Shown: positions 5,791 through 14,115 of the stretch, one piece after another
How positions within the stretch are numbered: the stretch's first letter is position 1
How the letters are laid out: every line of letters starts with the position of its first letter
Origin: Chloroflexota bacterium
GTDB lineage: Bacteria; Chloroflexota; Limnocylindria; P2-11E
Direction of reading: 5' to 3'
DNA length: 16,747 nt
Assembly: GCA_005889445.1 (NCBI GenBank)
Contig: VBGS01000074.1
Coordinates: 1-16,747, forward strand
Made by a program: the position numbers and the translations under genes
The notes under the pieces: model-generated
Databases searched by the model: none
What the model was told of the DNA's origin: nothing
The model's input: the letters and a program-made list of their open reading frames with translations, nothing else

Positions 5791-7958
5791 CGGCGCGTGA
5801 AGAAGCGAAGCATGCGGCCGGGCAGGAGCGTGAGCATCGCGCTCGCGGCGCGATGCCACGCCGTCACCGCGGACTCCTCGGTGTCGACGTCGAGCTCCGT
5901 GCCCGAGTACTGCTCGAGGACGCGCACCTCGGCGAGCGTCTTCACCGGATCGCGTGTGTCGGGGACCGCGGCGCCCAGCGAAGACGCGAACTCGTACGTC
6001 GTCTGCGACGGATGGGCACCGTAGCCGCTGTAGAGCGCGAGGGCCGCGAGCAGCACGGCGAGGAGGCCGAGGGCCGGACGCGGGTCTATCGAGCGCACGG
6101 CCGAGACGACCGCGCCACCGGGGCCGAGGTCGTCGGGGTTCGCCCCCTGGTCGAGCAGGTCCTGTCGATCGTTCGCGTCGCGCACCTGTCCACCCGCGCT
6201 TGCGTCGGATCCATCACCGGTGCCGCCGATGCCGCCGACGTCCTGGTTGTTGTCCACGCGGGCGAACGGCGCCTGTGACGGCGTGGGCTCGAATTCGATC
6301 CAGCCGTACTGCGGGAAGTAGACCTCGACCCAGGCGTGGGCGTCCTGCTCGCGCACGACGTACTGCGCGGTTGTCGAATCGAACTGGCCGGTGGTGAACC
6401 CCTCGACCAGGCGTGCTGGGATCCCGTCCTCGCGGAGCATGACGACCATCGCGGAGGCGAAGTACTCGCAGAAGTCCTGCTTCAGATCGAAGAGGAAGTA
6501 GTCGACCGGGTCGCGGCCGGGCGGGGTCGCCTTCACCTGCGCCGTGTACTGGAAGGGCGGGCTGCGCAGCCAGGACTCGAGTGCTTCGGCCTTGTCGTAG
6601 GGATTGGTCAGCTTGTCCAGCAGCTCGTGCGCCTTGTCCTTCACGCGCTGCGGCAACGTCGATGGCAGCTGGAGGTACTTCTGCCTGATGTAGTCGGGGT
6701 AGGTCGCCGGCGCCTTTCGCAGGGTCACCTTGTCGGCGACCGAGACCATGCTCGTCACCGAGTAGACCCCGGCGGCCTGCGAGCGGTTCAGCGCGTGGAG
6801 CGACGTCGAGTAGCTCTTGTCCTGGCCGGTCTGGAACTGGTACGGCACGTCCGCTCTGAGTGGTTCGTTTGCGGCGAAGAGGATGTTCGAGTGCGGGACG
6901 ATGATGTCGAACCGCGCGTCGTACTTGTCGCGGTCGAGCGTCGGCAGCGAGACCTTGTCGCTCTTGTCCGTCTCGGTGGTGCGCCACCCCGCGCCGGTGT
7001 AGAAGTCGTAGGTCACGGCGCGCCAGAAGTGCCCGCCAGCGGCCTCCACGGTCATGATCACGCGGTCGCCGAGGTTCGGCGCCTGCCCCAGCCTGATCGA
7101 ATCCGAGAAGGAGACGCCGCGCAGGCGGCTCGGTCCCGAGACGCCCGCGAAGAAGCGCTGCCACTCTGCCTCGACGCTGTGGTACGGGCCCTCGAACGTG
7201 CTCCACGCGCCGTTCAGAACCTCGGCCGCCCCGACGCGCGGCGTGACCAGCGACATGATCACCAGGACCGCGGTCCAGGTGAGGCCGCCGCGCAGCAGCC
7301 GCCAGTCCATCTCGCCTGACGGCACGATGTTCTGCCTCGCCCAGCGCTCCTGCAGGTTGACGATGTGGATCCGGACGAGGAGCACGAGGACGGCGAGTGT
7401 GAAGACGATGAGGTCCGGGTAGAGGTTGGTGAGCGCGACCGACACGTTGATCACCAGGCACGCGCCGTTGAAGATCACCGCGTCCCAGATGCGACCGCTC
7501 CGCGCGAGCACGAACGACCCGACGAACGTCGCGCACCAGACCGACGCGCCGAGGAACAGCACGAACACGGTCGGATCGCTCGCCGCCTCTCCGGCGAGCA
7601 CCTGCGTGATCCAGTTGTTCACCAGGATCGCCAGGTGCACGAGCCGATCGCGGAAGAGGCCGCCGCCCGGCGACGCGAACGTCGTCGCGAGCATCACGAC
7701 CAGCGCCCCAATGAGCGACGCGCTGACGAACGCGCGACGGAACGGCATCCGCCCGTTCCCGATGAGCGTTCCGATGAGGACGCCGACGATCGCGATCCAC
7801 CAGAACTGCTCGCTGATGTCGACCCAGTCGGCGTGCTGCAGCGAGAGCGGATACATCGAGACGACGACCAGGTAGATCGGAAGCGCGAACCAGCCGCCGC
7901 GGAAGCGAAGCCGTTTGCGGTCGATCGGCGGGAAGAGCCCTTCCAGACGGCGCCTCAC
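5787..7958 (-). CDS. DUF3488/transglutaminase-like membrane protein (TgpA type)
   Basis: This 723-residue integral membrane protein begins with an N-terminal block of about six to seven transmembrane segments (roughly 24-240). A large extracytoplasmic part follows, with a beta-rich domain (about 245-415) and a transglutaminase-like core. Catalytic Cys497 lies in DFCEYFASAMVVMLR and His541 in DAHAWVEVYFP; the third triad position reads GWIEFEPTP, Glu557 where Asp is also common. A Gly/Asp-rich linker (574-620), one more membrane segment (626-644) and a DUF4129-like C-terminus follow. The C-terminus looks short: ALALYSG runs directly into YGAHPSQTTYEF at residue 645/646 (nt 6023/6024), where relatives usually have about 30 further residues. 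The GTG start overlaps the DUF58 stop as GTGA, so it is coupled to DUF58 and MoxR. Substrate unknown; the family resembles TgpA. Confidence 0.9.
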   Translation of the reverse strand: MRRRLEGLFPPIDRKRLRFRGGWFALPIYLVVVSMYPLSLQHADWVDISEQFWWIAIVGVLIGTLIGNGRMPFRRAFVSASLIGALVVMLATTFASPGGGLFRDRLVHLAILVNNWITQVLAGEAASDPTVFVLFLGASVWCATFVGSFVLARSGRIWDAVIFNGACLVINVSVALTNLYPDLIVFTLAVLVLLVRIHIVNLQERWARQNIVPSGEMDWRLLRGGLTWTAVLVIMSLVTPRVGAAEVLNGAWSTFEGPYHSVEAEWQRFFAGVSGPSRLRGVSFSDSIRLGQAPNLGDRVIMTVEAAGGHFWRAVTYDFYTGAGWRTTETDKSDKVSLPTLDRDKYDARFDIIVPHSNILFAANEPLRADVPYQFQTGQDKSYSTSLHALNRSQAAGVYSVTSMVSVADKVTLRKAPATYPDYIRQKYLQLPSTLPQRVKDKAHELLDKLTNPYDKAEALESWLRSPPFQYTAQVKATPPGRDPVDYFLFDLKQDFCEYFASAMVVMLREDGIPARLVEGFTTGQFDSTTAQYVVREQDAHAWVEVYFPQYGWIEFEPTPSQAPFARVDNNQDVGGIGGTGDGSDASAGGQVRDANDRQDLLDQGANPDDLGPGGAVVSAVRSIDPRPALGLLAVLLAALALYSGYGAHPSQTTYEFASSLGAAVPDTRDPVKTLAEVRVLEQYSGTELDVDTEESAVTAWHRAASAMLTLLPGRMLRFFTRR

Positions 7959-9071
7959 GACGCGATCGCCGCGCCGCTCTCGTGGAAGAGGTCCTCGATC
8001 GACGCGCCCGCGGCCAGATGCGCGGTCGGCACCGCCGCGACGGCCAGCTCTCCGAGGAGCGCTCGGCGGCGCGCGCGGTCCCGCTCGTCGGCATCGGTCG
8101 GCGGACTCACGAGTACCGCCTGTACGGCGATGCTCGTCTCGCGAAGCGTGCTTGCCGGGCGGACCCAGGCGCGGTCGAGCGAGGGCGTGATGAGCAGGAC
8201 CGACGCGCCCCGCCGGAGCCGTGGCAGGGTCTCGACCAGAGTCTCCTGAAGGGTCCGCGTTCCGCCGGCGTGCACCTCAGCCAGGTACTGCATGAGCTTG
8301 CCAAACTGTTTGGTGCCGCGATCCGGATGGAGGACCTCGGCACGGTGCCCGTTGGTCACAAGACCCACATTGCGGTGGGCGCGCAAGGCCTTCGCCACGA
8401 CCGACGCCGCGACGGTGACCGCCCGCTCCTCGGTCGAGTCCTCTCCGTCCCCGTGATGCCAGTGCCCGTCCAGGTCGAGGTAGATCCAGAGATCCGCGGC
8501 GGATGCCCATGACCATCGAGGTCGACTGGAGGGACCGCTGCCCGGTCAGGACGTTGCCTTCGAGGAACGAGCCCGGCAGCGCCCAGTACGGCAGGCCGAC
8601 GACGCGCGGGTAGACCAGCAGCAGCGCTTCCGACGGGACGCGTGCCTCGGTCCCGAAGAGGCCGAATGGATCGCCGCTCCGCAGGATGATCGGCCCGAGG
8701 TGGAAACGGCCGCGCCGCTGGGCCTTCGCGAGGACCTTCCACTTGCGGGTCTTGCGGCCACCGATCGAGAGCACTCGACCGGGGAGCGGCTCGGGCCAGT
8801 TGGAACGCTCGAACACCTCGAGCCAGAGCTTGCCCAGACCGTGATCGTTGGTGAGCTCGTAGTTCAGCTCGATCGTGTCACCGAGATGGGCGTAGGACTG
8901 GCCGATGCTTCGCTTCACCGAGAGCCCCTCGAGCGTCAGCCGCGCCAGCGCCCACATCGCGAGCGCGACGAACAGGACGAGGTAGGAGAGGTACGAGAGC
9001 AGCTCGACACCGGTCGAGACCGCGACGACGAACAGGACGAGCCAGAGGGCCGCGAAGCGCCAGGGCTTCAC
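7955..9071 (-). CDS. DUF58 domain-containing membrane protein, frameshifted by an internal loss
   Basis: The GTG start at 9071 follows an AGAAGAG-type site, 19 bp after the MoxR stop. Residues 1-191 contain two membrane segments (about 5-45) and a beta domain (SVKRSIGQSYAHLGDTIELNY...; GDPFGLFG at 133-140). They end at TSMVMGIR, where relatives continue with DYxxGDSxxxIHWxxTAR and KEFE. That hallmark block is absent: the sequence passes directly into ADLWIYLDLDG in another frame, then into a von Willebrand A-like half (STEERAVTVAASVV, ALRAHRNVGLVT, LLITPSLDRAW). The joint is at about 8498-8499, inside a perfect inverted repeat; the loss is 2 modulo 3. DUF58 proteins accompany MoxR ATPases and transglutaminases, exactly as here, perhaps as an assembly partner. 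As written, the frame would yield a truncated protein with a foreign tail. Confidence 0.86.
8492..8504. repeat. Perfect inverted repeat at the DUF58 frame break
   Basis: ATCCGC-G-GCGGAT reads as a 6-bp perfect palindromic stem with one central base. It coincides with the point where the DUF58 reading frame breaks and the IHW-containing segment is lost. It may be coincidental in such GC-rich DNA. Confidence 0.5.
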
Positions 9072-9090
9072 TGATCAATCTCTTCTTTGA

Positions 9091-10053
9091 CTAGGCCCGC
9101 AGCGCCTGCGCTGAACCCGACTCGACCGGGACCGACGCGAGGATCTCGGCGATGACGGTGGTCGCGGCGAGGTCCTTGAGGCGCGCCTGCGGCTGCAGGA
9201 TCAGGCGATGCGAGAGGGTCGCGGCCGCGAGCGCCTTCACGTCATCGGGGACGACGTAATCGCGGCCGTTCATCGCCGCGTACGTCTGGGCCGCGCGTGA
9301 AAGCGCGAGCGATCCGCGCGGTGACGCGCCGAGGTAGACATCGGGGTGCGATCGCGTCGCGGTGACCACGTTCACGACGTACACCTTCACCGACTCGGCG
9401 AGGTGGATCTCGCGGACGCCGGATTGCGCGCGAAGGAGCTCGTCGGCGCTCATGACCTGCTCGATCGTCTCGAGCGGATGGATGATCCGCTGGGCATCGA
9501 GGATCGCGATCTCTTCCTTCTCGCTGGGATAGCCGAGCTGGATGCGCATGAAGAACCGGTCGAGCTGCGCTTCGGGAAGCGGGAACGTCCCCTCGTACTC
9601 GATCGGGTTCTGGGTCGCCATGACCAGGAACGGCTCGGGCAGCTGATACGTCGTCCCGTCGACGGTGACCTGGTGCTCGTCCATCGACTCGAGGAGCGCG
9701 GACTGCGTCTTCGGGGTCGCGCGGTTGATCTCGTCGGCCAGGACGACCTGGGTCATGACCGGGCCCGGCCGGAACTCGAACGCGTTCGTTCGCTGATTGA
9801 AGATCGAGACCCCCGTCACGTCCGATGGGAGAAGGTCGGGGGTGAACTGGATCCGACGGAAGGAGCAACCAAGCGAGCGTGCGAGCGCCTTCGCGAGCAC
9901 CGTCTTGCCGGTGCCCGGAACGTCCTCGACGAGGATGTGGCCACGGCAGATGAGCGCCACCAGCGCGAGCTCGATCTCGTGGTGCTTGCCGAAAATGACC
10001 CGCTCGACGTTCTGGACGACGCCGTTGATCCGTGCGACGAGGGCCTTGTCCAC
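9091..10053 (-). CDS. MoxR-family AAA+ ATPase
   Basis: This 320-residue cytoplasmic AAA+ ATPase is intact and of normal length. The Walker A motif is VPGTGKT (45-51), and Walker B is VVLADEINR with Asp107 and Glu108. The MoxR-specific block (PKTQSALLESMDEHQVTVDG) and the sensor-1 region (MATQNPIEYEGTFPLPEAQLDRF) are present, with a C-terminal lid containing ASPRGSLAL. MoxR ATPases are thought to act as chaperones that activate or assemble envelope proteins, commonly with DUF58 and transglutaminase partners. Those two genes follow here in that order, 19 bp and then overlapping, so this is the first gene of a three-gene operon. The GTG start at 10053 has GAGGGG about 12 bases before it. The 125-bp gap upstream is the largest in the window and presumably carries the operon's promoter, though I could not fix a -35/-10 pair. 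Confidence 0.95.
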   Translation of the reverse strand: MDKALVARINGVVQNVERVIFGKHHEIELALVALICRGHILVEDVPGTGKTVLAKALARSLGCSFRRIQFTPDLLPSDVTGVSIFNQRTNAFEFRPGPVMTQVVLADEINRATPKTQSALLESMDEHQVTVDGTTYQLPEPFLVMATQNPIEYEGTFPLPEAQLDRFFMRIQLGYPSEKEEIAILDAQRIIHPLETIEQVMSADELLRAQSGVREIHLAESVKVYVVNVVTATRSHPDVYLGASPRGSLALSRAAQTYAAMNGRDYVVPDDVKALAAATLSHRLILQPQARLKDLAATTVIAEILASVPVESGSAQALRA

Positions 10054-10178
10054 GTGCTAGCTACCCCTCTTCGGTGAGTTTCCGCGCCCTATGGGTGAAG
10101 TATGGGAGTTGACTAGAGAACGCCGTACGCCGCCGCTTGGTTCATATACGGTTCTTAGACGGCCGCCGTTCCCTTTTG

Positions 10179-11615
10179 TTATTTGCCCAGGGCGGTCCGC
10201 ATCACCTGGCCCCCGAGCGGCGCCGCGGTGACGCCCCCGTCCGGGGTGTTCTCGACGATAACGGCGACGACGACGGTCGGCGCCTCCGCCGGGGCGAAAC
10301 CGATGAACCAGCCGTGCGGCGCCTCCCCGGGCCGGTTCTCAGCGGTTCCCGTCTTTCCCGCGACGTTCACGCCGGGGATCTTCGCCCCGAACGCGAAGGC
10401 TCCCGGTCCGGCGACGGCGCCGACGAGCATCGTCGTGAGCGTCTTCGCGGTGTTCGCGGAGATCACCTGTCCGACGGGCCCCGGCGCGATCGACCGGACG
10501 ACCCGGCCATCGGCGTCGCGTACCTCGGCCGTGTAATGCGGGGTCGGCATGACGCCGCTGTTGGCGATGGTCGCGTAGATGAGGGCCATCTGGAGCGGCG
10601 AGACGAGCAGCTGCCCCTGGCCGTACGAGGTGTCCGCGAGGAGCGTCGGGCGATCGATCGATCCGTCGTCGGAGAGCTGACCCCTCGCGGCGGGCAGGTC
10701 GAGCTTCGGGGCCGCGCCGACGCCGAAGCGCCTCGCGTAGTCGCTCAGCTTCGCGGCGCCGATCTGGAGCCCGACCTGCGCGAAGTAGATGTTCTCCGAG
10801 AGCCTGAAGCCGTCGGACATGTCGTAGAGCCCGTGTGCGTGAGACGACGAGCGCACGAAGTAGTCGCCCCACGATTTGTCGGCCTGATAGGGATCGTCGA
10901 CGCGGAGCTTCTTCGTCGCGTCGAATCCCGACTCCAGCGCGGCTGCGCCGGTGACGACCTTGAACGTCGACCCGGGCGCATATGACCCCTGCGTCGCGCG
11001 GTTGATGAGCGGGCGCGACGCGTCTTGCTGGAGCTGCTGCATCGCGGCCTGCTGCTTGCTCGGGTCCGCGAGCGGATTCGGATCGTACGAGGGAACGCTG
11101 ACCGACGCGAGGATCGCTCCGGTGCGCGGGTCGAGCGCGATGATCGCGCCCTTCCGGTTGCCGAGGGCGTCCGCCGCGGCCTTCTGGATCTTCTCGTCGA
11201 TCGTGAGCACGACCCCGCCGGCCGCGGAGTGCTCGCCGAGATACCGCGATTTCCAAATACCGACCGGGTCGGCGGGATCCTGTCCGATGAGCGAGTCGGC
11301 GTAGGCGGCCTCGATGCCTGCGAGGCCGAACTGGGATGACGCGTATCCGATCACCTGCGCGAGCGTGCGGTCCTTGTACGAGCGGACGTACCCGTTCGCG
11401 CCCCGCTCGCTCGCGGCCAGCACAGCGCCGGCCCGGTCGACGATCGCGCCGCGCGGCCGATCCTGCGCCGCGATGAGGCGCGGATTGAACGGGTCGCTCG
11501 CCAGCGCGGCGGACTCGAAGATGGTCCAGTAGGTGACGCCGACCGACGTGATCAGGAAGAGCGCCGCGAGCGTCAACGTCAGGGACCGGATGTTGCCGGT
11601 GATCGGCCGCCTCAC
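10179..11615 (-). CDS. pbpA: Class B penicillin-binding protein (peptidoglycan transpeptidase)
   Basis: This 478-residue protein has a single N-terminal membrane anchor (about 10-35), a short dimerisation region starting DRPRGAIVDRAG (52-63), and a transpeptidase domain from about 135. All three active-site motifs are present: SxxK as PGSTFK (Ser216 nucleophile, Lys219), SxN as SEN (273-275), and KTG as AGKTGTAE (421-423). It cross-links peptidoglycan outside the membrane, partnered with the SEDS polymerase encoded just upstream. The GTG start overlaps the SEDS stop as GTGA. Length and motif spacing are normal for the PbpA/PbpB type of Actinobacteria and Chloroflexota. A class B transpeptidase paired with a SEDS protein could serve elongation or division, and I cannot decide which. 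Confidence 0.94.
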   Translation of the reverse strand: MRRPITGNIRSLTLTLAALFLITSVGVTYWTIFESAALASDPFNPRLIAAQDRPRGAIVDRAGAVLAASERGANGYVRSYKDRTLAQVIGYASSQFGLAGIEAAYADSLIGQDPADPVGIWKSRYLGEHSAAGGVVLTIDEKIQKAAADALGNRKGAIIALDPRTGAILASVSVPSYDPNPLADPSKQQAAMQQLQQDASRPLINRATQGSYAPGSTFKVVTGAAALESGFDATKKLRVDDPYQADKSWGDYFVRSSSHAHGLYDMSDGFRLSENIYFAQVGLQIGAAKLSDYARRFGVGAAPKLDLPAARGQLSDDGSIDRPTLLADTSYGQGQLLVSPLQMALIYATIANSGVMPTPHYTAEVRDADGRVVRSIAPGPVGQVISANTAKTLTTMLVGAVAGPGAFAFGAKIPGVNVAGKTGTAENRPGEAPHGWFIGFAPAEAPTVVVAVIVENTPDGGVTAAPLGGQVMRTALGK

Positions 11616-12922
11616 GGGCTTCCTCGCATCCGGCTCGAGACCTCCGAGACCCGCATGAGCAGCGCCACGAGCATCCAGTTCGTGACCAGCGACGATCCGC
11701 CGTACGCGACGAACGGCAGCGTGATCCCCGTCAGCGGGATGAGACGCGCGTTCCCGCCGACGATGACGAGCGTCTGCAGCGCGACGATGAAGCTCAGGCC
11801 GCCCGCGAGCAGCTGGAGGAACGGTGTCGGCGCGCGGACCGCGATGAGCATCCCGCGGTAGACGAAGAGCAGGTAGGTCGCGAGAAGCGCGATCGCGCCA
11901 GCGAGGCCGGTCTCCTCGGCGAACGCGTCGAAGACGAAGTCGCTCCAGACGACGGGGATGCGCTCGGGCATTCCATTCCCGAGGCCCGCTCCGAAGAGGC
12001 CGCCGTTCCCGAGCGCATAGAGTCCCTGCACGAGCTGATATGACGTGCCGAAGCGCAGATCGTCAGCGAACGGGCGCAGCCAGATGTCGACGCGCGTCTG
12101 CACGTGCGGAAACACGCTGTACGCGAGAAGACCGCCCGCGAACAGAAGGACCATCCCGATGAGCACGTAGAAGAGCTCCCCCGTCGCGAGATACAGCATC
12201 GCGAGGAAGATCCCAAAGAAGAGGAGGGTCGCGCCGAGGTCCTTCTCGAAGACCATGACGAGCATGGCGATGAGCCACATCGCGACGATCGGGATGAGGT
12301 ACGGCACCGGTGGCACAGCAAATGGGCCGATGCGACGCTGGGTCTGCGCGAGGACCTCGCGGTATTCCTCGAGATACGCCGCGAAGAAGACCACCAGGAG
12401 CAGCTTCACCGCTTCCCATGGCTCGATCGATCCCGGACCGACCTTCACCCAGATGCGAGCGCCGTTGATCTCGCGCCCGATGACCGGCAGCAACGGGGCG
12501 ATGAGCAGGAGAAGGCCCAGAAGCGCCCACGTCCATTTGAACCGCGCGAGAGCCGTGAGGTCCCGGGGGATGAGGATGGTCGCCGCGAACGCGCCGGCGG
12601 CGATCACCGTCCACGAGAGCTGCTGGACGAGCAGATCCGACGCGAGCCGCTGCACGAGGACCAGACCGATGGCGGTGAGCCCCGCGGCCATCGGCATGAG
12701 GATCTGATCGCCGCGGAAGCGCCGCGCCACGAGGAACAGATGAAGCGACGCCATGAGCGCAAGGAAGACGACTGGGACGACGATCGCGCTGACGCCGAAA
12801 GCCGAGGTCTCGGCCGCGACGACGGCGAGAAATCCGGTGATCGCGAGCGCCGCCACCCAGAACAGCAGCGAGAGCTCGGTGAAGCGCCCGCGTCGTAGCT
12901 GAAGCGCCTGCGTGCGGACCAC
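11612..12922 (-). CDS. FtsW/RodA/SpoVE-family (SEDS) peptidoglycan glycosyltransferase
   Basis: This 436-residue polytopic membrane protein has about 10-12 transmembrane segments and polymerises lipid II into glycan strands. The GTG at 12922 shares one base with the FhaB stop (TAGTG) and gives a hydrophilic head before the first segment at about 17-38; the open frame extends to 13051 but there overlaps FhaB. Family blocks include LPVIGREINGARIW, VVFFAAYLEEYRE, FEKDLGATLL, the extracellular PFADD...GTSYQLVQGLYALGNGGLFGAGLG (carrying the expected catalytic Asp), and LTGITLPFVAYGGSSL near the end. The usual small residue of the QP(S/G)E motif reads EPWE here, a bulky Trp. It is coupled to the downstream PBP gene. 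FtsW versus RodA cannot be settled from sequence; neighbourhood resembles the actinobacterial rodA-pbpA block. Confidence 0.92.
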   Translation of the reverse strand: MVRTQALQLRRGRFTELSLLFWVAALAITGFLAVVAAETSAFGVSAIVVPVVFLALMASLHLFLVARRFRGDQILMPMAAGLTAIGLVLVQRLASDLLVQQLSWTVIAAGAFAATILIPRDLTALARFKWTWALLGLLLLIAPLLPVIGREINGARIWVKVGPGSIEPWEAVKLLLVVFFAAYLEEYREVLAQTQRRIGPFAVPPVPYLIPIVAMWLIAMLVMVFEKDLGATLLFFGIFLAMLYLATGELFYVLIGMVLLFAGGLLAYSVFPHVQTRVDIWLRPFADDLRFGTSYQLVQGLYALGNGGLFGAGLGNGMPERIPVVWSDFVFDAFAEETGLAGAIALLATYLLFVYRGMLIAVRAPTPFLQLLAGGLSFIVALQTLVIVGGNARLIPLTGITLPFVAYGGSSLVTNWMLVALLMRVSEVSSRMRGSP

Positions 12923-13359
12923 TACTGCTCCAACCTGAGCGCGACCCGGCCGATCGCGACCTCGTCGCCGTACTGCACGCGTTCCCGCGACCGGACGATC
13001 TCGCCGTTCACCATCGTTCCGTTGGTGCTGCCGGTGTCCTCGATCCACCACTCGCCGTCGGCGAACTCGAGTAGCGCGTGCTTCGCCGACGCCGCCTCGT
13101 CGTTCACGACGACGTCGTTCCCTGCGTCACGGCCGATAGCGTTCACCGCGCGGAGCGGGAGGCGCTCACCTACCCGGGGCGCCCCGCGAACGCTTCGCTG
13201 CACCACCAGATGCGCGATACCGGTCGGCCGCGCCGCGGTCGCGCTCTCGACCGCGAGCGACCCCTGCAGGGCGCCGAACGCACGGATGAGGAACAGATAC
13301 AGGATCACCAGGAACGAGATGCGGACCGCCCACAACAGGACGGCGAACGTGATCTCCAC
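12922..13359 (-). CDS. FHA domain membrane protein (FhaB-like)
   Basis: This 145-residue protein has one N-terminal membrane segment (about 5-26), a linker, and a C-terminal forkhead-associated domain that binds phosphothreonine. The FHA signature is AIGRDAGNDVVVND, then the S-x-K-H element ASAKHALLEF, and IEDTGSTNGTMVNG. In Mycobacterium the homologous FhaB (FipA) links Ser/Thr kinase signalling to cell-wall assembly. The order FhaA-FhaB-SEDS-PBP here matches that cluster. The GTG start abuts the FhaA stop with no gap, and the stop overlaps the SEDS start by one base, so the unit is tightly coupled. No PP2C phosphatase (PstP) gene lies between FhaB and the SEDS gene, although it often does in Actinobacteria. 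Confidence 0.92.
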   Translation of the reverse strand: MEITFAVLLWAVRISFLVILYLFLIRAFGALQGSLAVESATAARPTGIAHLVVQRSVRGAPRVGERLPLRAVNAIGRDAGNDVVVNDEAASAKHALLEFADGEWWIEDTGSTNGTMVNGEIVRSRERVQYGDEVAIGRVALRLEQ

Positions 13360-14115
13360 TTACTCGCTGGACTGGAACTGAAGCTCGGTCCCGCCGACCG
13401 CGATGCGGTCGCCATCCGAAAGGACGATCTCGGCGACGCGACGACCATTCACGTAGGTGCCGTTCGTGCTCTGAAGGTCATAGAGCGTGTAGCGGCCGAG
13501 GCGAAGACGGACCTCCGCATGCTTTCGCGAGACGCGGCGGTCATCCAGGACGATGTCGTTCTGCGGATCGCGGCCGATCGCCAGCGGCTCATTGCCGAGC
13601 GCGAGCGTCTTCCGGTCGCTCCCCTCCTGCACCGCGAGGAATGCCTTGGGAGCGCGCGGCTTCTCGCGAAGAAGCTTCTCGCGGTCCAGCACCATGGTGT
13701 GACCGGCTTCGACGGCGCCCAGGTTCTTCGCGTCGGGTGCGACCTCCTCGCCAGAAGCATCGACGAGCGCACACGAGATGCGCAGGTCGCCGGGAGCGAG
13801 GTCCTCGTCGCGCTCGATCTCGACGGTCGGGAAGGCAAGCAGCGTGAAGTTCCGCTCGCGGGCCCCGCCGAGGATGGCTTCGGCGAGCTCCTGCTCGAGG
13901 CTGCGGCGGTACTGCGCGAATTGCTCGTGGTCGGTGGGCGACAGCGAAACGACATAGGAATTCGGCACGAAGGTCTTGCTGAGCGAGATCGTCTGGTGCG
14001 ATTCCATGGTGCGGATAAGCCGCTTGGCGATCTGAACGGGCTGCAGCTTCGCCCCGAACAGGCGCGCGCTCCATCCCTCGATCAGCCGGCTCGCCATCGC
14101 CTCAAGCCGCTCCAC
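13360..14115 (-). CDS. FhaA-like protein: DUF3662 plus FHA domain
   Basis: This 251-residue cytoplasmic protein has an N-terminal FhaA-type domain (DUF3662; about 3-120, with LQPVQIAKRLIRTME and VPNSYVVSLSPTD) and a C-terminal FHA phosphothreonine-binding domain (about 170-247: AIGRDPQNDIVLDDRRVSRKHAEVRL, LQSTNGTYVNGR). FhaA in Mycobacterium binds phosphorylated partners of cell-wall synthesis such as MviN. The linker between the domains is short. The start given is GTG at 14115, overlapping the end of the YihY gene by 14 bases. An ATG six codons later (14097) is also possible, with GAGG just before it. It sits first in the FhaA-FhaB-SEDS-PBP run. No Ser/Thr kinase gene is in the window, so the phosphorylating partner must be elsewhere. 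Confidence 0.93.
   Translation of the reverse strand: MERLEAMASRLIEGWSARLFGAKLQPVQIAKRLIRTMESHQTISLSKTFVPNSYVVSLSPTDHEQFAQYRRSLEQELAEAILGGARERNFTLLAFPTVEIERDEDLAPGDLRISCALVDASGEEVAPDAKNLGAVEAGHTMVLDREKLLREKPRAPKAFLAVQEGSDRKTLALGNEPLAIGRDPQNDIVLDDRRVSRKHAEVRLRLGRYTLYDLQSTNGTYVNGRRVAEIVLSDGDRIAVGGTELQFQSSE

Noticed and set aside
6214..8094. 626-codon minus frame overlapping the transglutaminase gene
   Set aside because: Out-of-frame reading of the real gene with Arg/Ala/Pro-rich composition; the true frame has a complete catalytic core.
10109..10150. TTGACT ... TATACG as a plus-strand promoter
   Set aside because: The gap is about 30 bp and no plus-strand gene follows.
10159..10180. Hairpin ACGG-CCG-CCGT followed by CCCTTTTGTT as an intrinsic terminator
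   Set aside because: The T-rich side is on the plus strand, while the genes on both sides are on minus, so orientation is wrong for terminating the PBP gene.
12104..12898. 264-codon plus-strand frame opposite the SEDS gene
   Set aside because: Almost entirely charged residues, which is the antisense image of a hydrophobic membrane protein.
12923..13051. N-terminal extension of the SEDS frame into fhaB
   Set aside because: Low-complexity Arg-rich translation; the GTG at 12922 overlapping the FhaB stop is far better.
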